Of a stretch of DNA of 64,000 nucleotides, positions 30,602 through 39,221 are shown in pieces; within the stretch, counting starts at the first letter, position 1, and each line of letters begins with the position of its first letter. The translations under genes and the position numbers were made by a program. The notes beneath the pieces are model-generated. The model was not told the DNA's origin, did not search any database, and saw only the letters and a program-made list of their open reading frames with translations. The stretch lies in NCBI RefSeq assembly GCF_016651105.1, contig NZ_JAEKEL010000001.1, forward strand, positions 2,222,001-2,286,000. Reading direction: 5' to 3'. The DNA comes from Pseudomonas sp. TH15 (GTDB taxonomy: Bacteria > Pseudomonadota > Gammaproteobacteria > Pseudomonadales > Pseudomonadaceae).

Positions 30602-31978
30602 ATGTTTGAAAACTTAACCGACCGTCTCTCGCAGACGCTGCGCCATGTCACCGGCAAGGCCAAGCTGACCGAGGACAACATCAAAGACACCCTGCGCGAA
30701 GTGCGCATGGCGTTGCTCGAAGCCGACGTCGCCCTGCCGGTGGTCAAGGACTTCGTCAATTCGGTCAAGGAACGCGCCGTCGGCACCGAGGTGTCGCGCA
30801 GCCTGACGCCGGGCCAGGCCTTCGTGAAGATCGTCCAGGCCGAACTCGAAAGCCTGATGGGCGCGGCCAACGAAGACCTGAACCTGAGCGCCGTTCCGCC
30901 AGCCGTCGTGCTGATGGCCGGTTTGCAGGGCGCTGGTAAAACCACCACCGCCGGTAAACTCGCGCGCTTCCTTAAAGAGCGCAAAAAGAAATCGGTCATG
31001 GTCGTGTCCGCGGACGTTTATCGTCCTGCTGCGATCAAGCAACTGGAAACCCTGGCCAGCGACATCGGCGTGACGTTCTTCCCGTCCGACCTGAGCCAGA
31101 AGCCGGTCGACATCGCGCAAGCAGCTATTAAAGAAGCAAAACTGAAATTCATCGACGTGGTGATCGTCGATACCGCCGGTCGTCTGCACATCGACGAAGA
31201 GATGATGGGCGAGATCAAGGCGCTGCATGCCGCGATCAACCCGGTCGAAACCCTGTTCGTGGTCGACGCCATGACCGGCCAGGACGCCGCCAACACGGCC
31301 AAGGCCTTCGGTGATGCGCTGCCGCTGACCGGTGTGATCCTGACCAAGGTCGACGGCGACGCTCGGGGCGGTGCCGCCCTGTCGGTCCGCGCTATCACTG
31401 GCAAGCCGATCAAGTTCATCGGTATGGGTGAGAAGAGCGAAGCGCTCGAACCGTTCCACCCTGAGCGTATTGCTTCGCGCATCCTCGGCATGGGCGACGT
31501 GCTCAGCCTGATCGAACAGGCCGAAGCGACCCTCGACAAGGACAAGGCCGACAAACTGGCCAAGAAGCTGAAGAAGGGCAAGGGCTTCGACCTCGAAGAC
31601 TTCCGCGATCAGCTGCAACAGATGAAGAATATGGGCGGCCTCGGCGGCCTCATGGACAAGCTGCCGAACATCGGCGGCGTGAACCTGGCGCAAATGGGCA
31701 ATGCCCAGGGCGCGGCAGAGAAACAGTTCAAGCAGATGGAAGCCATCATCAATTCCATGACCCCGGCCGAACGCCGCGACCCTGACCTGATCAGCGGTTC
31801 GCGTAAACGTCGGATTTCGTTGGGTTCCGGCACCCAGGTGCAGGACATCGGTCGCTTGATCAAGCAGCACAAGCAGATGCAGAAGATGATGAAGAAATTC
31901 TCCGCAAAAGGCGGAATGGCCAAAATGATGCGCGGCATGGGCGGTATGTTGCCCGGCGGCGGCATGCCGAAAATGTAA
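30602..31978 (+). CDS. ffh: Signal recognition particle GTPase
   Basis: Binds 4.5S RNA and signal sequences of nascent membrane proteins and docks on FtsY. The 458-residue protein has the N domain (1-90), the G domain with GLQGAGKTTTAGKLA (G1), DTAGRLHID (G3) and TKVDGDARGG (G4), and a methionine-rich M domain (about 295-458) ending in the glycine/methionine tail of pseudomonad Ffh proteins. GNRA-binding SGSRKRRISLGSGT is intact. No 4.5S RNA gene is seen nearby. Confidence 0.98.
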   Translation: MFENLTDRLSQTLRHVTGKAKLTEDNIKDTLREVRMALLEADVALPVVKDFVNSVKERAVGTEVSRSLTPGQAFVKIVQAELESLMGAANEDLNLSAVPPAVVLMAGLQGAGKTTTAGKLARFLKERKKKSVMVVSADVYRPAAIKQLETLASDIGVTFFPSDLSQKPVDIAQAAIKEAKLKFIDVVIVDTAGRLHIDEEMMGEIKALHAAINPVETLFVVDAMTGQDAANTAKAFGDALPLTGVILTKVDGDARGGAALSVRAITGKPIKFIGMGEKSEALEPFHPERIASRILGMGDVLSLIEQAEATLDKDKADKLAKKLKKGKGFDLEDFRDQLQQMKNMGGLGGLMDKLPNIGGVNLAQMGNAQGAAEKQFKQMEAIINSMTPAERRDPDLISGSRKRRISLGSGTQVQDIGRLIKQHKQMQKMMKKFSAKGGMAKMMRGMGGMLPGGGMPKM

Positions 31979-32128
31979 AGAATTCGCGCCGGCAGTCATG
32001 TCGGCGCAGTACCACAGAAATGTGGGAACTCCAGCAAACCCGCACTTGGCGGGAGCTGACTGGCCGTTTTCAACGACGGCTCTATAGCAAATCTGGATGA
32101 CGACCGAAAGGCCGTCGGAAAAAGACAT

Positions 32129-32156
32129 TTGCAAAAGTCCGGATATTCCTTAGAAT
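32129..32156 (+). promoter_or_regulatory. Promoter of the rpsP-rimM-trmD-rplS operon
   Basis: TTGCAA (32129-32134) and TAGAAT (32151-32156) are spaced by 16 bp, about 70 bp before rpsP. The expected transcript begins near 32163 in a GC-rich leader (GGGCACCTATGCCCG), consistent with growth-rate-controlled ribosomal promoters. Confidence 0.65.
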
Positions 32157-32228
32157 ATGCGGCCTTTCGGGCACCTATGCCCGCTGTGCCTTTAGATTTG
32201 CAGCACCGACTACAGGAACGATGTTCAC

Positions 32229-32480
32229 ATGCTAACAATCCGTCTTGCCCTTGGCGGCTCCAAAAAGCGCCCGTTTTACCACTTGACCGTAACCGACAGC
32301 CGCAACCCGCGCGACGGTTCGCACAAAGAACAGGTTGGTTTCTTCAACCCTGTTGCTCGTGGTCAAGAAATCCGTCTGTCCGTGAACCAAGAGCGCGTAG
32401 CCTACTGGCTGAGCGTTGGTGCACAACCTTCTGAGCGTGTTGCTCAGTTGTTGAAGGATGCATCTAAGGCTGCGGCCTGA
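32229..32480 (+). CDS. rpsP: Ribosomal protein bS16
   Basis: An 83-residue 30S subunit protein starting [19 protein letters not shown], the universal bS16 N-terminus, with [13 protein letters not shown] and the conserved [14 protein letters not shown] region. First gene of the rpsP-rimM-trmD-rplS operon; the promoter is at 32129. Confidence 0.98.
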   Translation: MLTIRLALGGSKKRPFYHLTVTDSRNPRDGSHKEQVGFFNPVARGQEIRLSVNQERVAYWLSVGAQPSERVAQLLKDASKAAA

Positions 32481-32485
32481 GCAAT

Positions 32486-33022
32486 ATGAACGCGACGCCA
32501 GCCATTGCTGATGATTTGATCGTTATCGGCAAGATCTATTCTGTTCATGGCGTTCGCGGCGAAGTGAAGGTTTACTCCTTTACTGATCCGACTGAAAACC
32601 TGTTGCAATACAAAACCTGGACGCTCAAGCGCGAAGGCAGCGTCAAACAGGTTGAGCTGGTCAGCGGACGAGGGAACGACAAGTTCCTGGTCGCAAAGCT
32701 CAAGGATCTTGATGACCGTGAAGAAGCTCGTCTTCTGGCCGGTTATGAGATCTGCGTGCCGCGCAACCTGTTCCCTGAATTGACCGACGGCGAGTACTAC
32801 TGGTACCAGCTGGAAGGTCTGAAGGTTATTGACCAACTCGGGCAATTGCTCGGGAAGATCGATCATCTTCTGGAAACCGGCGCCAATGATGTAATGGTGG
32901 TCAAGCCTTGCGCTGGCAGCCTGGATGATCGCGAACGCCTGTTGCCCTATACGGAGCAATGCGTGTTGGTTGTCGACCTTGCCGCAGGCGAGATGAAGGT
33001 GGAATGGGATGCGGACTTCTAA
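32486..33022 (+). CDS. rimM: Ribosome maturation factor RimM
   Basis: A 178-residue 16S rRNA processing factor that binds uS19. It has the N-terminal beta-barrel ([21 protein letters not shown]) and the C-terminal PRC-barrel ([16 protein letters not shown]). It lies 5 bp after rpsP and 2 bp before trmD, a tightly packed operon. Confidence 0.97.
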   Translation: MNATPAIADDLIVIGKIYSVHGVRGEVKVYSFTDPTENLLQYKTWTLKREGSVKQVELVSGRGNDKFLVAKLKDLDDREEARLLAGYEICVPRNLFPELTDGEYYWYQLEGLKVIDQLGQLLGKIDHLLETGANDVMVVKPCAGSLDDRERLLPYTEQCVLVVDLAAGEMKVEWDADF

Positions 33023-33024
33023 GC

Positions 33025-33777
33025 GTGGCTAACTTGCGCGTAGAAGTGATCAGTTTGTTTCCCGAGATGTTCTCCGCCATCAGCGAGTACGGCATCACCA
33101 GTCGTGCGGTGAAACAGGGGCTGTTGCAGCTCACCTGTTGGAATCCGCGAGACTACACGACGGATCGACATCACACTGTGGACGATCGCCCATTTGGCGG
33201 TGGCCCGGGCATGGTGATGAAGATCAAGCCCCTGGAAGATGCTCTGGTTCAGGCCAAGGCAGCAGCCGGGGAGGCGGCGAAGGTAATTTACCTGTCCCCC
33301 CAAGGCCGTCAACTGACTCAGTCGGCGGTACGCGAGTTGGCGAATTCGGATGCATTGATCCTGATTGCCGGCCGCTATGAAGGCATTGACGAGCGTTTTA
33401 TTGATGCTCATGTCGATGAAGAGTGGTCGATTGGCGACTATGTACTGTCTGGCGGCGAGCTGCCGGCGATGGTCCTGATCGATGCGGTTACACGACTGCT
33501 GCCTGGAGCTTTAGGGCATGCAGACTCCGCCGAGGAAGATTCCTTTACGGATGGTCTGCTGGATTGCCCGCACTACACCCGACCGGAGGTGTATGCGGAT
33601 CAGCGTGTTCCCGACGTGTTGCTAAGTGGCAATCACGCGCATATCCGGCGATGGCGTTTACAGCAGTCCCTTGGTAGGACCTTTGAACGACGCGCCGATC
33701 TTCTGGAAAGCCGCTCGCTTTCTGGAGAAGAGAAGAAGCTGCTCGAGGAATACATCCGCGAGCGGGACGATAGTTAA
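33025..33777 (+). CDS. trmD: tRNA (guanine37-N1)-methyltransferase
   Basis: Makes m1G37 in tRNAs reading CNN codons, preventing frameshifts. It has 250 residues from a GTG start. The SPOUT trefoil knot is seen in [23 protein letters not shown] and [15 protein letters not shown], and the C-terminal helices in [25 protein letters not shown] 33025 is chosen over the longer frame (from 32959) because the N-terminus [13 protein letters not shown] is the family start and rimM ends 2 bp before. Confidence 0.97.
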   Translation: MANLRVEVISLFPEMFSAISEYGITSRAVKQGLLQLTCWNPRDYTTDRHHTVDDRPFGGGPGMVMKIKPLEDALVQAKAAAGEAAKVIYLSPQGRQLTQSAVRELANSDALILIAGRYEGIDERFIDAHVDEEWSIGDYVLSGGELPAMVLIDAVTRLLPGALGHADSAEEDSFTDGLLDCPHYTRPEVYADQRVPDVLLSGNHAHIRRWRLQQSLGRTFERRADLLESRSLSGEEKKLLEEYIRERDDS

Positions 33778-33822
33778 CAACGTATCGATGGTAGATCCGA
33801 CGATTTACCTTAGGAGCACAGC

Positions 33823-34173
33823 ATGACTAACAAAATCATCCTTGCACTCGAAGCAGAGCAGATGACCAAAGAGATCCCTACCTTTGCCCCGGGCGACACT
33901 ATTGTCGTTCAGGTGAAAGTGAAGGAAGGCGACCGTTCGCGTCTGCAAGCGTTCGAAGGTGTTGTTATCGCCAAGCGTAACCGCGGCGTAAACAGTGCAT
34001 TCACCGTTCGTAAAATCTCCAATGGTGTTGGCGTAGAGCGTACTTTCCAGACCTACAGCCCGCAAATCGACAGCATGGCTGTTAAACGTCGCGGTGACGT
34101 ACGTAAAGCCAAGCTGTACTACCTGCGTGACCTGTCCGGTAAAGCAGCTCGCATCAAGGAAAAACTGGCTTAA
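33823..34173 (+). CDS. rplS: Ribosomal protein bL19
   Basis: A 116-residue 50S subunit protein ([55 protein letters not shown]). AGGAG lies 8 bp upstream of the ATG. Last gene of the operon; a strong intrinsic terminator follows. Confidence 0.98.
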
Positions 34174-34191
34174 GTCCAGCTTCCGATGCAG

Positions 34192-34219
34192 AAAAAAGCA
34201 GCCTACGGGCTGCTTTTTT
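34192..34219 (+). terminator. Intrinsic terminator of the rpsP-rplS operon
   Basis: A perfect 12-bp arm pair (AAAAAAGCAGCC / GGCTGCTTTTTT) with a 4-nt loop, starting 18 bp after the rplS stop. Confidence 0.95.
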
Positions 34220-34242
34220 GTTGCCTGAATTTAACTGCCCTT

Positions 34243-34282
34243 ATCCTGTAGGAGCTGCCGAAGGCTGCGATCTTTTGATCTT
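34243..34282. repeat. Single REP (GATCGCAGCC class)
   Basis: TGTAGGAGCTGCCGAAGGCTGCGATCTTTTGAT-type half element without its inverted partner, 40 bp upstream of the thioesterase gene. Confidence 0.75.
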
Positions 34283-34321
34283 GTTTTCGATTTGCTGTCT
34301 GCTCTTTACGAGTCATCTCCC

Positions 34322-34735
34322 ATGTCTACCCGCGACCAGGAAATCGAACGCCGTACCGAACTCTCGGTAACGCGCGTCACCAAAGCCGTCTTCCCGCCGA
34401 CCACCAACCACCACAACACCCTGTTCGGCGGCACTGCGCTGGCATGGATGGATGAAGTCTCCTTCATCACCGCCACACGCTTCTGCCGTTTGCCGCTGGT
34501 GACCGTGTCCACCGATCGCATCGACTTCAACCACGCGATTCCGGCCGGCTCGATCGTCGAGCTGGTAGGCAAAGTGATCAAGGTCGGCAACACCAGCCTC
34601 AAGGTCGAGGTGGAAGTGTTTGTTGAAAGCATGAGTTGCGATGGCCGCGAGAAGGCTATCCACGGTCAGTTCAGCTTTGTCGCGATTGACGACGATAAGC
34701 GTCCAGTGCCGGTGCTCCCGGGTTTTGCTGCCTGA
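34322..34735 (+). CDS. Acyl-CoA thioesterase, hotdog fold (YciA type)
   Basis: A 137-residue single hotdog domain. The family motif HHNTLFGGTALAWMDEVSFITATRF includes the catalytic Asp (WMDE), followed by TVSTDRIDFNHAIPAGSIVELVGKV. YciA-type enzymes hydrolyse short- to medium-chain acyl-CoAs. ATG 34322 is chosen; the frame extends ten codons upstream without a ribosome site. The gene stands between the ribosomal operon and a REPIN. Confidence 0.9.
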   Translation: MSTRDQEIERRTELSVTRVTKAVFPPTTNHHNTLFGGTALAWMDEVSFITATRFCRLPLVTVSTDRIDFNHAIPAGSIVELVGKVIKVGNTSLKVEVEVFVESMSCDGREKAIHGQFSFVAIDDDKRPVPVLPGFAA

Positions 34736-34754
34736 TCTGAATCCGGGCAGCGCC

Positions 34755-34843
34755 CTTCGCGAGCAGGCTCGCTCCCACAGGTTCTGTGCCGGACACAAAT
34801 GTTGTGTTCACCCCGATCACTGTGGGAGCGAGCCTGCTCGCGA
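34755..34843. repeat. REPIN between the thioesterase and antiporter genes
   Basis: Inverted pair TTCGCGAGCAGGCTCGCTCC and GGAGCGAGCCTGCTCGCGAA, with an inner palindrome (ACACAAATGTTGTGT) in the loop. It lies between convergent genes. Confidence 0.9.
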
Positions 34844-34852
34844 ATCGTCCTG

Positions 34853-36661
34853 TCAGGCGCTGGAAGTCTCCGGTTGTATCAACGCCAGCAACGTCCACCC
34901 CGATCCGGGCTTCAACGTAGTTTCCGGCGTCACCACATGCACCCAGCCACTGTCATCGCGCATGAACAGCAGGGTCGCCCGATTGCCATGCAGCGCGCAG
35001 TAGTCTTCCCAACCAAAGCCATCCGTCAGCGTCGTGCTGTATAGCTCGGCCCCTTGGCCCATCTGACTGGCCAGTTTCGCGTAAGTGAACGCCTCGCTGC
35101 CCAACTGATTGCCGCGATGCTCAAGACTTGCGCGGTGTTTGTCGCTACGACGGCTTTCCTGACCGCTCGCCAGCCCGAACAGGCGTTGATGACCGAAGTC
35201 ATGGCGAAAGCGCATCGCCGCCAGTGTATTGAGCTCACCCGACGGCGACAGCGCCAGCAAATGCCCCAGCCCGACCAGATCCAGATGCGCGTCGGCATGT
35301 TGCGAAGCCGGGTTGCCGAAATAGGTCGGTAGCCCTTCCATACGCGCCGCACGAATGTTTTCCCAGCTTGAATCGGTCAGCAGCACGCGGCTGCCCAATT
35401 GCTGCAGCGACTTGCCGAGCAAGCGTGAAGGTGCGTTGGCTCCGACGATCAGGAAACCGCTTGGCGCAGGTTCGGCAACTTTGAGCAATCGTGCCAGCGG
35501 CCGCGCGGTAGCACTTTGCAGCACCACGGTACCGATGATCACCGCAAAGGTCAGCGGCACCAGCAACAGCGCACCTTCATGGCCGGCCTCATCCAGGCGA
35601 ATGGCAAAAATGGCCGACACCGCGGCCGCAACAATCCCCCGAGGTGCGATCCAGCACAGCAAGGCACGCTCACGCCAACTCAGGCTGGAACCCGCCGTGC
35701 TCAGCACCACGTTCAGCGGCCGGGCGATCAATTGAATCACCAACAACAGAATCAACACCAGTGGACCCAGGCCGATCAGCGCGTTCAGATCCAACCGCGC
35801 CGCCAACAGAATGAACAGCCCGGAAATCAGCAAGACGCTGAGGTTTTCCTTGAAGTGCAGGATGTGCCGCACATCCACGCCTTTCATGTTGGCCAGCCAC
35901 ATGCCCATCAGCGTCACCGCCAACAATCCGGACTCGTGCATGACCTCATTGGACGCGATGAAAATACCCAGCACCGCCGCCAGCGAGGCGAGGTTATGCA
36001 GGTACTCCGGCAGCCACTGACGGCGAATCACCGTGCCGAGCAGCCAGCCGCCGACAATGCCGAACGCGGCGCCACACACGATCACGCCGCCGAAGGTCAG
36101 CAGGCTTTGCTTGAGGCCATGGCCTTCAGCGCTGGCAATGATGAAGCTGTAAACCACGACAGCGAGGAGGGCGCCGATCGGGTCGATGACGATGCCTTCC
36201 CAGCGCAGAATATTGGCGATCGAGGCCTTCGGTCGCACCACGCGCAGCATGGGCACGATCACTGTCGGCCCGGTGACCAGCGTCAAGCTGCCGAAAAGGA
36301 TGGCCAACATCCAGTCGAAGCCGAGTAAATAATGCGTGGCGACTGCGATGACGATCCAGGTCGAGATCGCGCCAATGGTCACCAATCGATGAACAACGCT
36401 GCCAATCTCCTTCCACTCCGACAGGTGCAGGGTCAGGCTGCCCTCGAACAGAATCAGCGCCACGGCCAGCGATACCAACGGCATCAGCAGTGGCCCGAAC
36501 ATTTCCTGCGGATCGAGCCAGCCCAGTACCGGGCCTGCGAGAATCCCGGTCAGCAACAGAAACAGGATGGCTGGCAGCTTCAAGCGCCAGGCCAACCATT
36601 GGCAGCCCAGCGCCGCCACGCCAATGGCGCCAAATGCCAAAAGAATTTGCTGCTCGTTCAT
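34853..36661 (-). CDS. NhaP/CPA1-type cation:proton antiporter with C-terminal regulatory domain
   Basis: A 602-residue inner-membrane protein. The first 400 residues form about twelve membrane segments with the CPA1 ion-binding stretch (LVTGPTVIVPMLRVVRPKASIANILRWEGIVIDPIGALLA). The rest is a cytoplasmic nucleotide-binding-like (TrkA-N type) domain beginning FLIVGANAPSRLLGKSL. It probably exchanges Na+ or K+ for protons. It is divergent from xerD with 108 bp between starts. Ion specificity is not readable from the sequence. Confidence 0.88.
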   Translation of the reverse strand: MNEQQILLAFGAIGVAALGCQWLAWRLKLPAILFLLLTGILAGPVLGWLDPQEMFGPLLMPLVSLAVALILFEGSLTLHLSEWKEIGSVVHRLVTIGAISTWIVIAVATHYLLGFDWMLAILFGSLTLVTGPTVIVPMLRVVRPKASIANILRWEGIVIDPIGALLAVVVYSFIIASAEGHGLKQSLLTFGGVIVCGAAFGIVGGWLLGTVIRRQWLPEYLHNLASLAAVLGIFIASNEVMHESGLLAVTLMGMWLANMKGVDVRHILHFKENLSVLLISGLFILLAARLDLNALIGLGPLVLILLLVIQLIARPLNVVLSTAGSSLSWRERALLCWIAPRGIVAAAVSAIFAIRLDEAGHEGALLLVPLTFAVIIGTVVLQSATARPLARLLKVAEPAPSGFLIVGANAPSRLLGKSLQQLGSRVLLTDSSWENIRAARMEGLPTYFGNPASQHADAHLDLVGLGHLLALSPSGELNTLAAMRFRHDFGHQRLFGLASGQESRRSDKHRASLEHRGNQLGSEAFTYAKLASQMGQGAELYSTTLTDGFGWEDYCALHGNRATLLFMRDDSGWVHVVTPETTLKPGSGWTLLALIQPETSSA

Positions 36662-36769
36662 TGATGCTCCCTGTTCCTTGAAATAGCGGGCTATGAAAGA
36701 CTAGCGGCCATTTCTAACGTTCACTTCAAATTTGCGCGCCGTGCTTGTGCCTGCGTGTCTTGAGTCCCC

Positions 36770-37666
36770 ATGCCCGCCATCGACCATCCCCTCATAGACC
36801 AATTCCTCGACGCCCTGTGGCTGGAGAAAGGCCTTTCCGACAACACCCGCGATGCCTATCGCAGCGACCTGGCGCTGTTCAACGGTTGGTTGCAGGAAAA
36901 GAACCTGGAGCTGATCAACTCCGGCCGCGAGCTGATCCTCGACCACTTGGCCTGGCGCCTTGAGCAAAACTACAAACCCCGCTCCACCGCGCGTTTTCTC
37001 TCTGGCGTGCGTGGCTTCTATCGCTATCTGTTGCGGGAAAAGCTGATCGGCGTCGATCCGACTTTGCGCGTCGATATGCCGCAACTCGGCAGGCCGCTGC
37101 CAAAATCCTTGTCGGAAGCGGATGTGGAGGCTCTGTTAAAAGCCCCGGACTTGAGCGAAGCCATCGGCCAACGTGACCGCGCCATGCTTGAAGTGCTGTA
37201 CGCCTGCGGCTTGCGGGTGACCGAATTGATCAGCCTGACTCTGGAGCAGGTCAACCTGCGTCAGGGTGTGTTGCGGGTGATGGGCAAGGGCAGCAAGGAG
37301 CGTCTGGTGCCAATGGGCGAGGAAGCGATTGTCTGGGTCGAGCGCTATATGCGCGACGGCCGTGGCGAACTGCTCGGTGGGCGCCCCAGCGATGTGATGT
37401 TCCCGAGCCAGCGCGGCGAACAGATGACCCGCCAGACCTTCTGGCATCGCATCAAGCACCAGGCCAAGGTCGCCGGGATCGGCAAGTCGCTGTCGCCGCA
37501 TACCTTGCGCCATGCCTTCGCCACGCACCTGCTCAACCACGGCGCTGACCTGCGGGTGGTGCAGATGCTGCTCGGTCACAGCGACCTGTCGACCACCCAG
37601 ATCTACACCCATGTCGCTCGAGCGCGCCTGCAAGACCTGCACGCCAAACACCACCCGCGCGGCTGA
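36770..37666 (+). CDS. xerD: Tyrosine recombinase XerD
   Basis: With XerC, resolves chromosome dimers at dif under FtsK control. The 298-residue protein has the N-terminal SAM-like DNA-binding domain (IDQFLDALWLEKGLSDNTRDAY) and the catalytic domain. Conserved residues are seen in ACGLRVTELISL (Arg), SPHTLRHAFATHLL (His-x-x-Arg), LGHSDLS (His270) and the nucleophile Tyr279 in TTQIYTHV. dsbC follows downstream, as usual. A diverged extra copy of the last 38 codons lies 325 bp further on. Confidence 0.97.
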   Translation: MPAIDHPLIDQFLDALWLEKGLSDNTRDAYRSDLALFNGWLQEKNLELINSGRELILDHLAWRLEQNYKPRSTARFLSGVRGFYRYLLREKLIGVDPTLRVDMPQLGRPLPKSLSEADVEALLKAPDLSEAIGQRDRAMLEVLYACGLRVTELISLTLEQVNLRQGVLRVMGKGSKERLVPMGEEAIVWVERYMRDGRGELLGGRPSDVMFPSQRGEQMTRQTFWHRIKHQAKVAGIGKSLSPHTLRHAFATHLLNHGADLRVVQMLLGHSDLSTTQIYTHVARARLQDLHAKHHPRG

Positions 37667-37692
37667 CACATCCCCTTTGTTTGAAATACTTA

Positions 37693-37824
37693 CCTGTGGT
37701 GAGGGGATTAATCCCCGACGGGCTGCGCAGCGGCCCCCATCTTGGGCTGCTCGGTTTGACTGATAGATTGGGGGGATGGTTTTGGGCTGCTTCGCAACCC
37801 ATCGGGGATAAATCCCCTCACCAC
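37693..37824. repeat. REP-like inverted repeat after xerD, copy 1
   Basis: Arms GTGGTGAGGGGATTAATCCC and GGGATAAATCCCCTCACCAC enclose about 95 bp that includes GGCTGCGCAGC and GCTGCTTCGC. It is the first half of a roughly 325-bp tandem unit. Confidence 0.8.
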
Positions 37825-37874
37825 AATAATGTGTGTCAGTCACATATGGGTGTAGCAGTTGCAGAGGCAGTGCG

Positions 37875-37991
37875 TTGCGCGTGGTGCAGATGCTGCTCGG
37901 CCACAGCGACCTCTCCACCACGCAAATCTACACCCGCGTCGCCCGCGCCCGCCTGCAAGAGCTGCACGCCAAACACAACCCGCGCGGCTGA
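37875..37991 (+). pseudogene. Diverged duplicate of the xerD 3' end
   Basis: Codons matching XerD residues 261-298 and the stop are present in frame ([20 protein letters not shown] then [18 protein letters not shown]). The DNA differs from xerD at roughly one base in six, mostly at third positions, and three or four residues are changed. No start and no N-terminal part exist. The divergence suggests an imported allele tail or an old duplication rather than a fresh copy. Confidence 0.85.
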
Positions 37992-38016
37992 CACGTCTCT
38001 AATGTTGGAACACTAA

Positions 38017-38152
38017 CCTGTGGCGAGGGGATTTATCCCCGTTCGGCTGCGCAGCAGTCGCAAACCCGGCTGGCTCGGTTTTGCGTGAAAGATCGCGATG
38101 GATGGTTTTAGGGCTGCTTCGCAACCCAGCGGGGATAAATCCCCTCGCCACA
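38017..38152. repeat. REP-like inverted repeat after xerD, copy 2
   Basis: Arms GTGGCGAGGGGATTTATCCC and GGGATAAATCCCCTCGCCAC, homologous to copy 1 at a 324-328-bp offset, and followed like copy 1 by AATAATGTGTGTCAG. Three related 20-bp segments (GTGTCAG.CACATATGG type) lie near 37833, 38160 and 38206. The remaining sequence to 38358 holds the dsbC upstream region. Confidence 0.8.
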
Positions 38153-38358
38153 ATAATGTGTGTCAGCCACATATGGTTGTGGGTCAGTTGTACAAGCATG
38201 AAGCTGTGTCAGTTACACATGAATGTATGGCGACAGGCGCATTCGGCCACGCCAGCCTTATGTGGTAGGCTTTGCCGGTTTGCACGATGGGCGTTTATGA
38301 CCCGGTGTTTCGGCACGGGCGTTCTGATCGTCCCATTTGTCCGCCTTCAGGAGTTCTC

Positions 38359-39090
38359 ATGCGTCTGACCCATATTTTCGCCGCCGCAGCCATTGCGTTG
38401 GTCAGCACCTTTGCCGTCGCCGATGACGCGGCTGACAAAGCCATTCGTAAAAGCCTGGAAAGCCTCCAGCTGGATACACCGATCGAAACCATCAGCGCGA
38501 GCCCGCTGGCCGGTCTGTATGAAGTCAAACTCAAGGGCAGTCGCGTGCTCTATGCCAGCGCCGACGGCCAGTACGTGGTTCAGGGCTATATGTTCCAGCT
38601 CCAGGACGGTAAACCGGTCAACCTGACCGAGAAAACCGAACGCCTGGGCATTTCCAAACTGATCAACGACATTCCGGTCGCAGAAACCGTGGTCTACCCG
38701 GCCATCGGCGAAACCAAGTCGCACATCACCGTGTTCACCGACACCACCTGCCCGTACTGCCACAAACTGCACGCCGAAGTGCCTGAGCTGAACAAGCGCG
38801 GCATCGAAGTGCGTTACGTGGCGTTCCCGCGCCAGGGCCTGGGCTCGCCGGGTGACGAACAGCTGCAAGCTGTGTGGTGCTCGAAAGACAAGAAAGCCGC
38901 GATGGACAAGATGGTCGATGGCAAGGAAATCAAGGCCGCCAAGTGCGATAACCCGGTTTCCAAGCAGTTCGCCCTTGGTCAGTCGATCGGTGTGAACGGC
39001 ACGCCGGCCATCGTTTTGGCCGACGGTCAGGTCATTCCGGGCTACCAGCCTGCGCCACAAGTCGCCAAACTGGCGCTGGACGCGAAATAA
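38359..39090 (+). CDS. dsbC: Thiol:disulfide interchange protein DsbC
   Basis: Periplasmic disulfide isomerase and chaperone, kept reduced by DsbD. The 243-residue precursor has a signal peptide ending near AVAD (residue 22), an N-terminal dimerisation domain, and a thioredoxin domain with the CPYC active site (Cys131 and Cys134) and the cis-Pro loop GVNGTPAIV. Start ATG 38359 has CAGGAG upstream; the longer frame to 38272 would mask the signal peptide. Confidence 0.96.
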   Translation: MRLTHIFAAAAIALVSTFAVADDAADKAIRKSLESLQLDTPIETISASPLAGLYEVKLKGSRVLYASADGQYVVQGYMFQLQDGKPVNLTEKTERLGISKLINDIPVAETVVYPAIGETKSHITVFTDTTCPYCHKLHAEVPELNKRGIEVRYVAFPRQGLGSPGDEQLQAVWCSKDKKAAMDKMVDGKEIKAAKCDNPVSKQFALGQSIGVNGTPAIVLADGQVIPGYQPAPQVAKLALDAK

Positions 39091-39121
39091 TTCGCATCGT
39101 CACGGTCAGCCTTTGACGATC

Positions 39122-39207
39122 ATGGTTCGGCGGTAACTTCGCCGGACCATTAATAGAGAGCCGCAGCATGCGGCTGTTTTCACGGCCGACCTTGCGTCGG
39201 CCGTTTT
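39122..39207 (+). promoter_or_regulatory. Three tandem hairpins in the dsbC-hom gap
   Basis: Stem 1 at 39122-39150 (ATGGTTCGGCG / CGCCGGACCAT), stem 2 at 39159-39175 (AGCCGCA / TGCGGCT, followed by GTTTT), stem 3 at 39182-39204 (ACGGCCGAC / GTCGGCCGT, followed by TTT). Stems 2 and 3 look like weak terminators. They may end the dsbC transcript or attenuate hom. No Thr/Ile-rich leader peptide was found. Confidence 0.5.
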
Positions 39208-39221
39208 ATGGGGAGTTCACA

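Noticed and set aside
37693..38152. CRISPR-like repetition after xerD
   Set aside because: There are only two long units and three short, diverged segments. Spacing is irregular and no cas genes are present.
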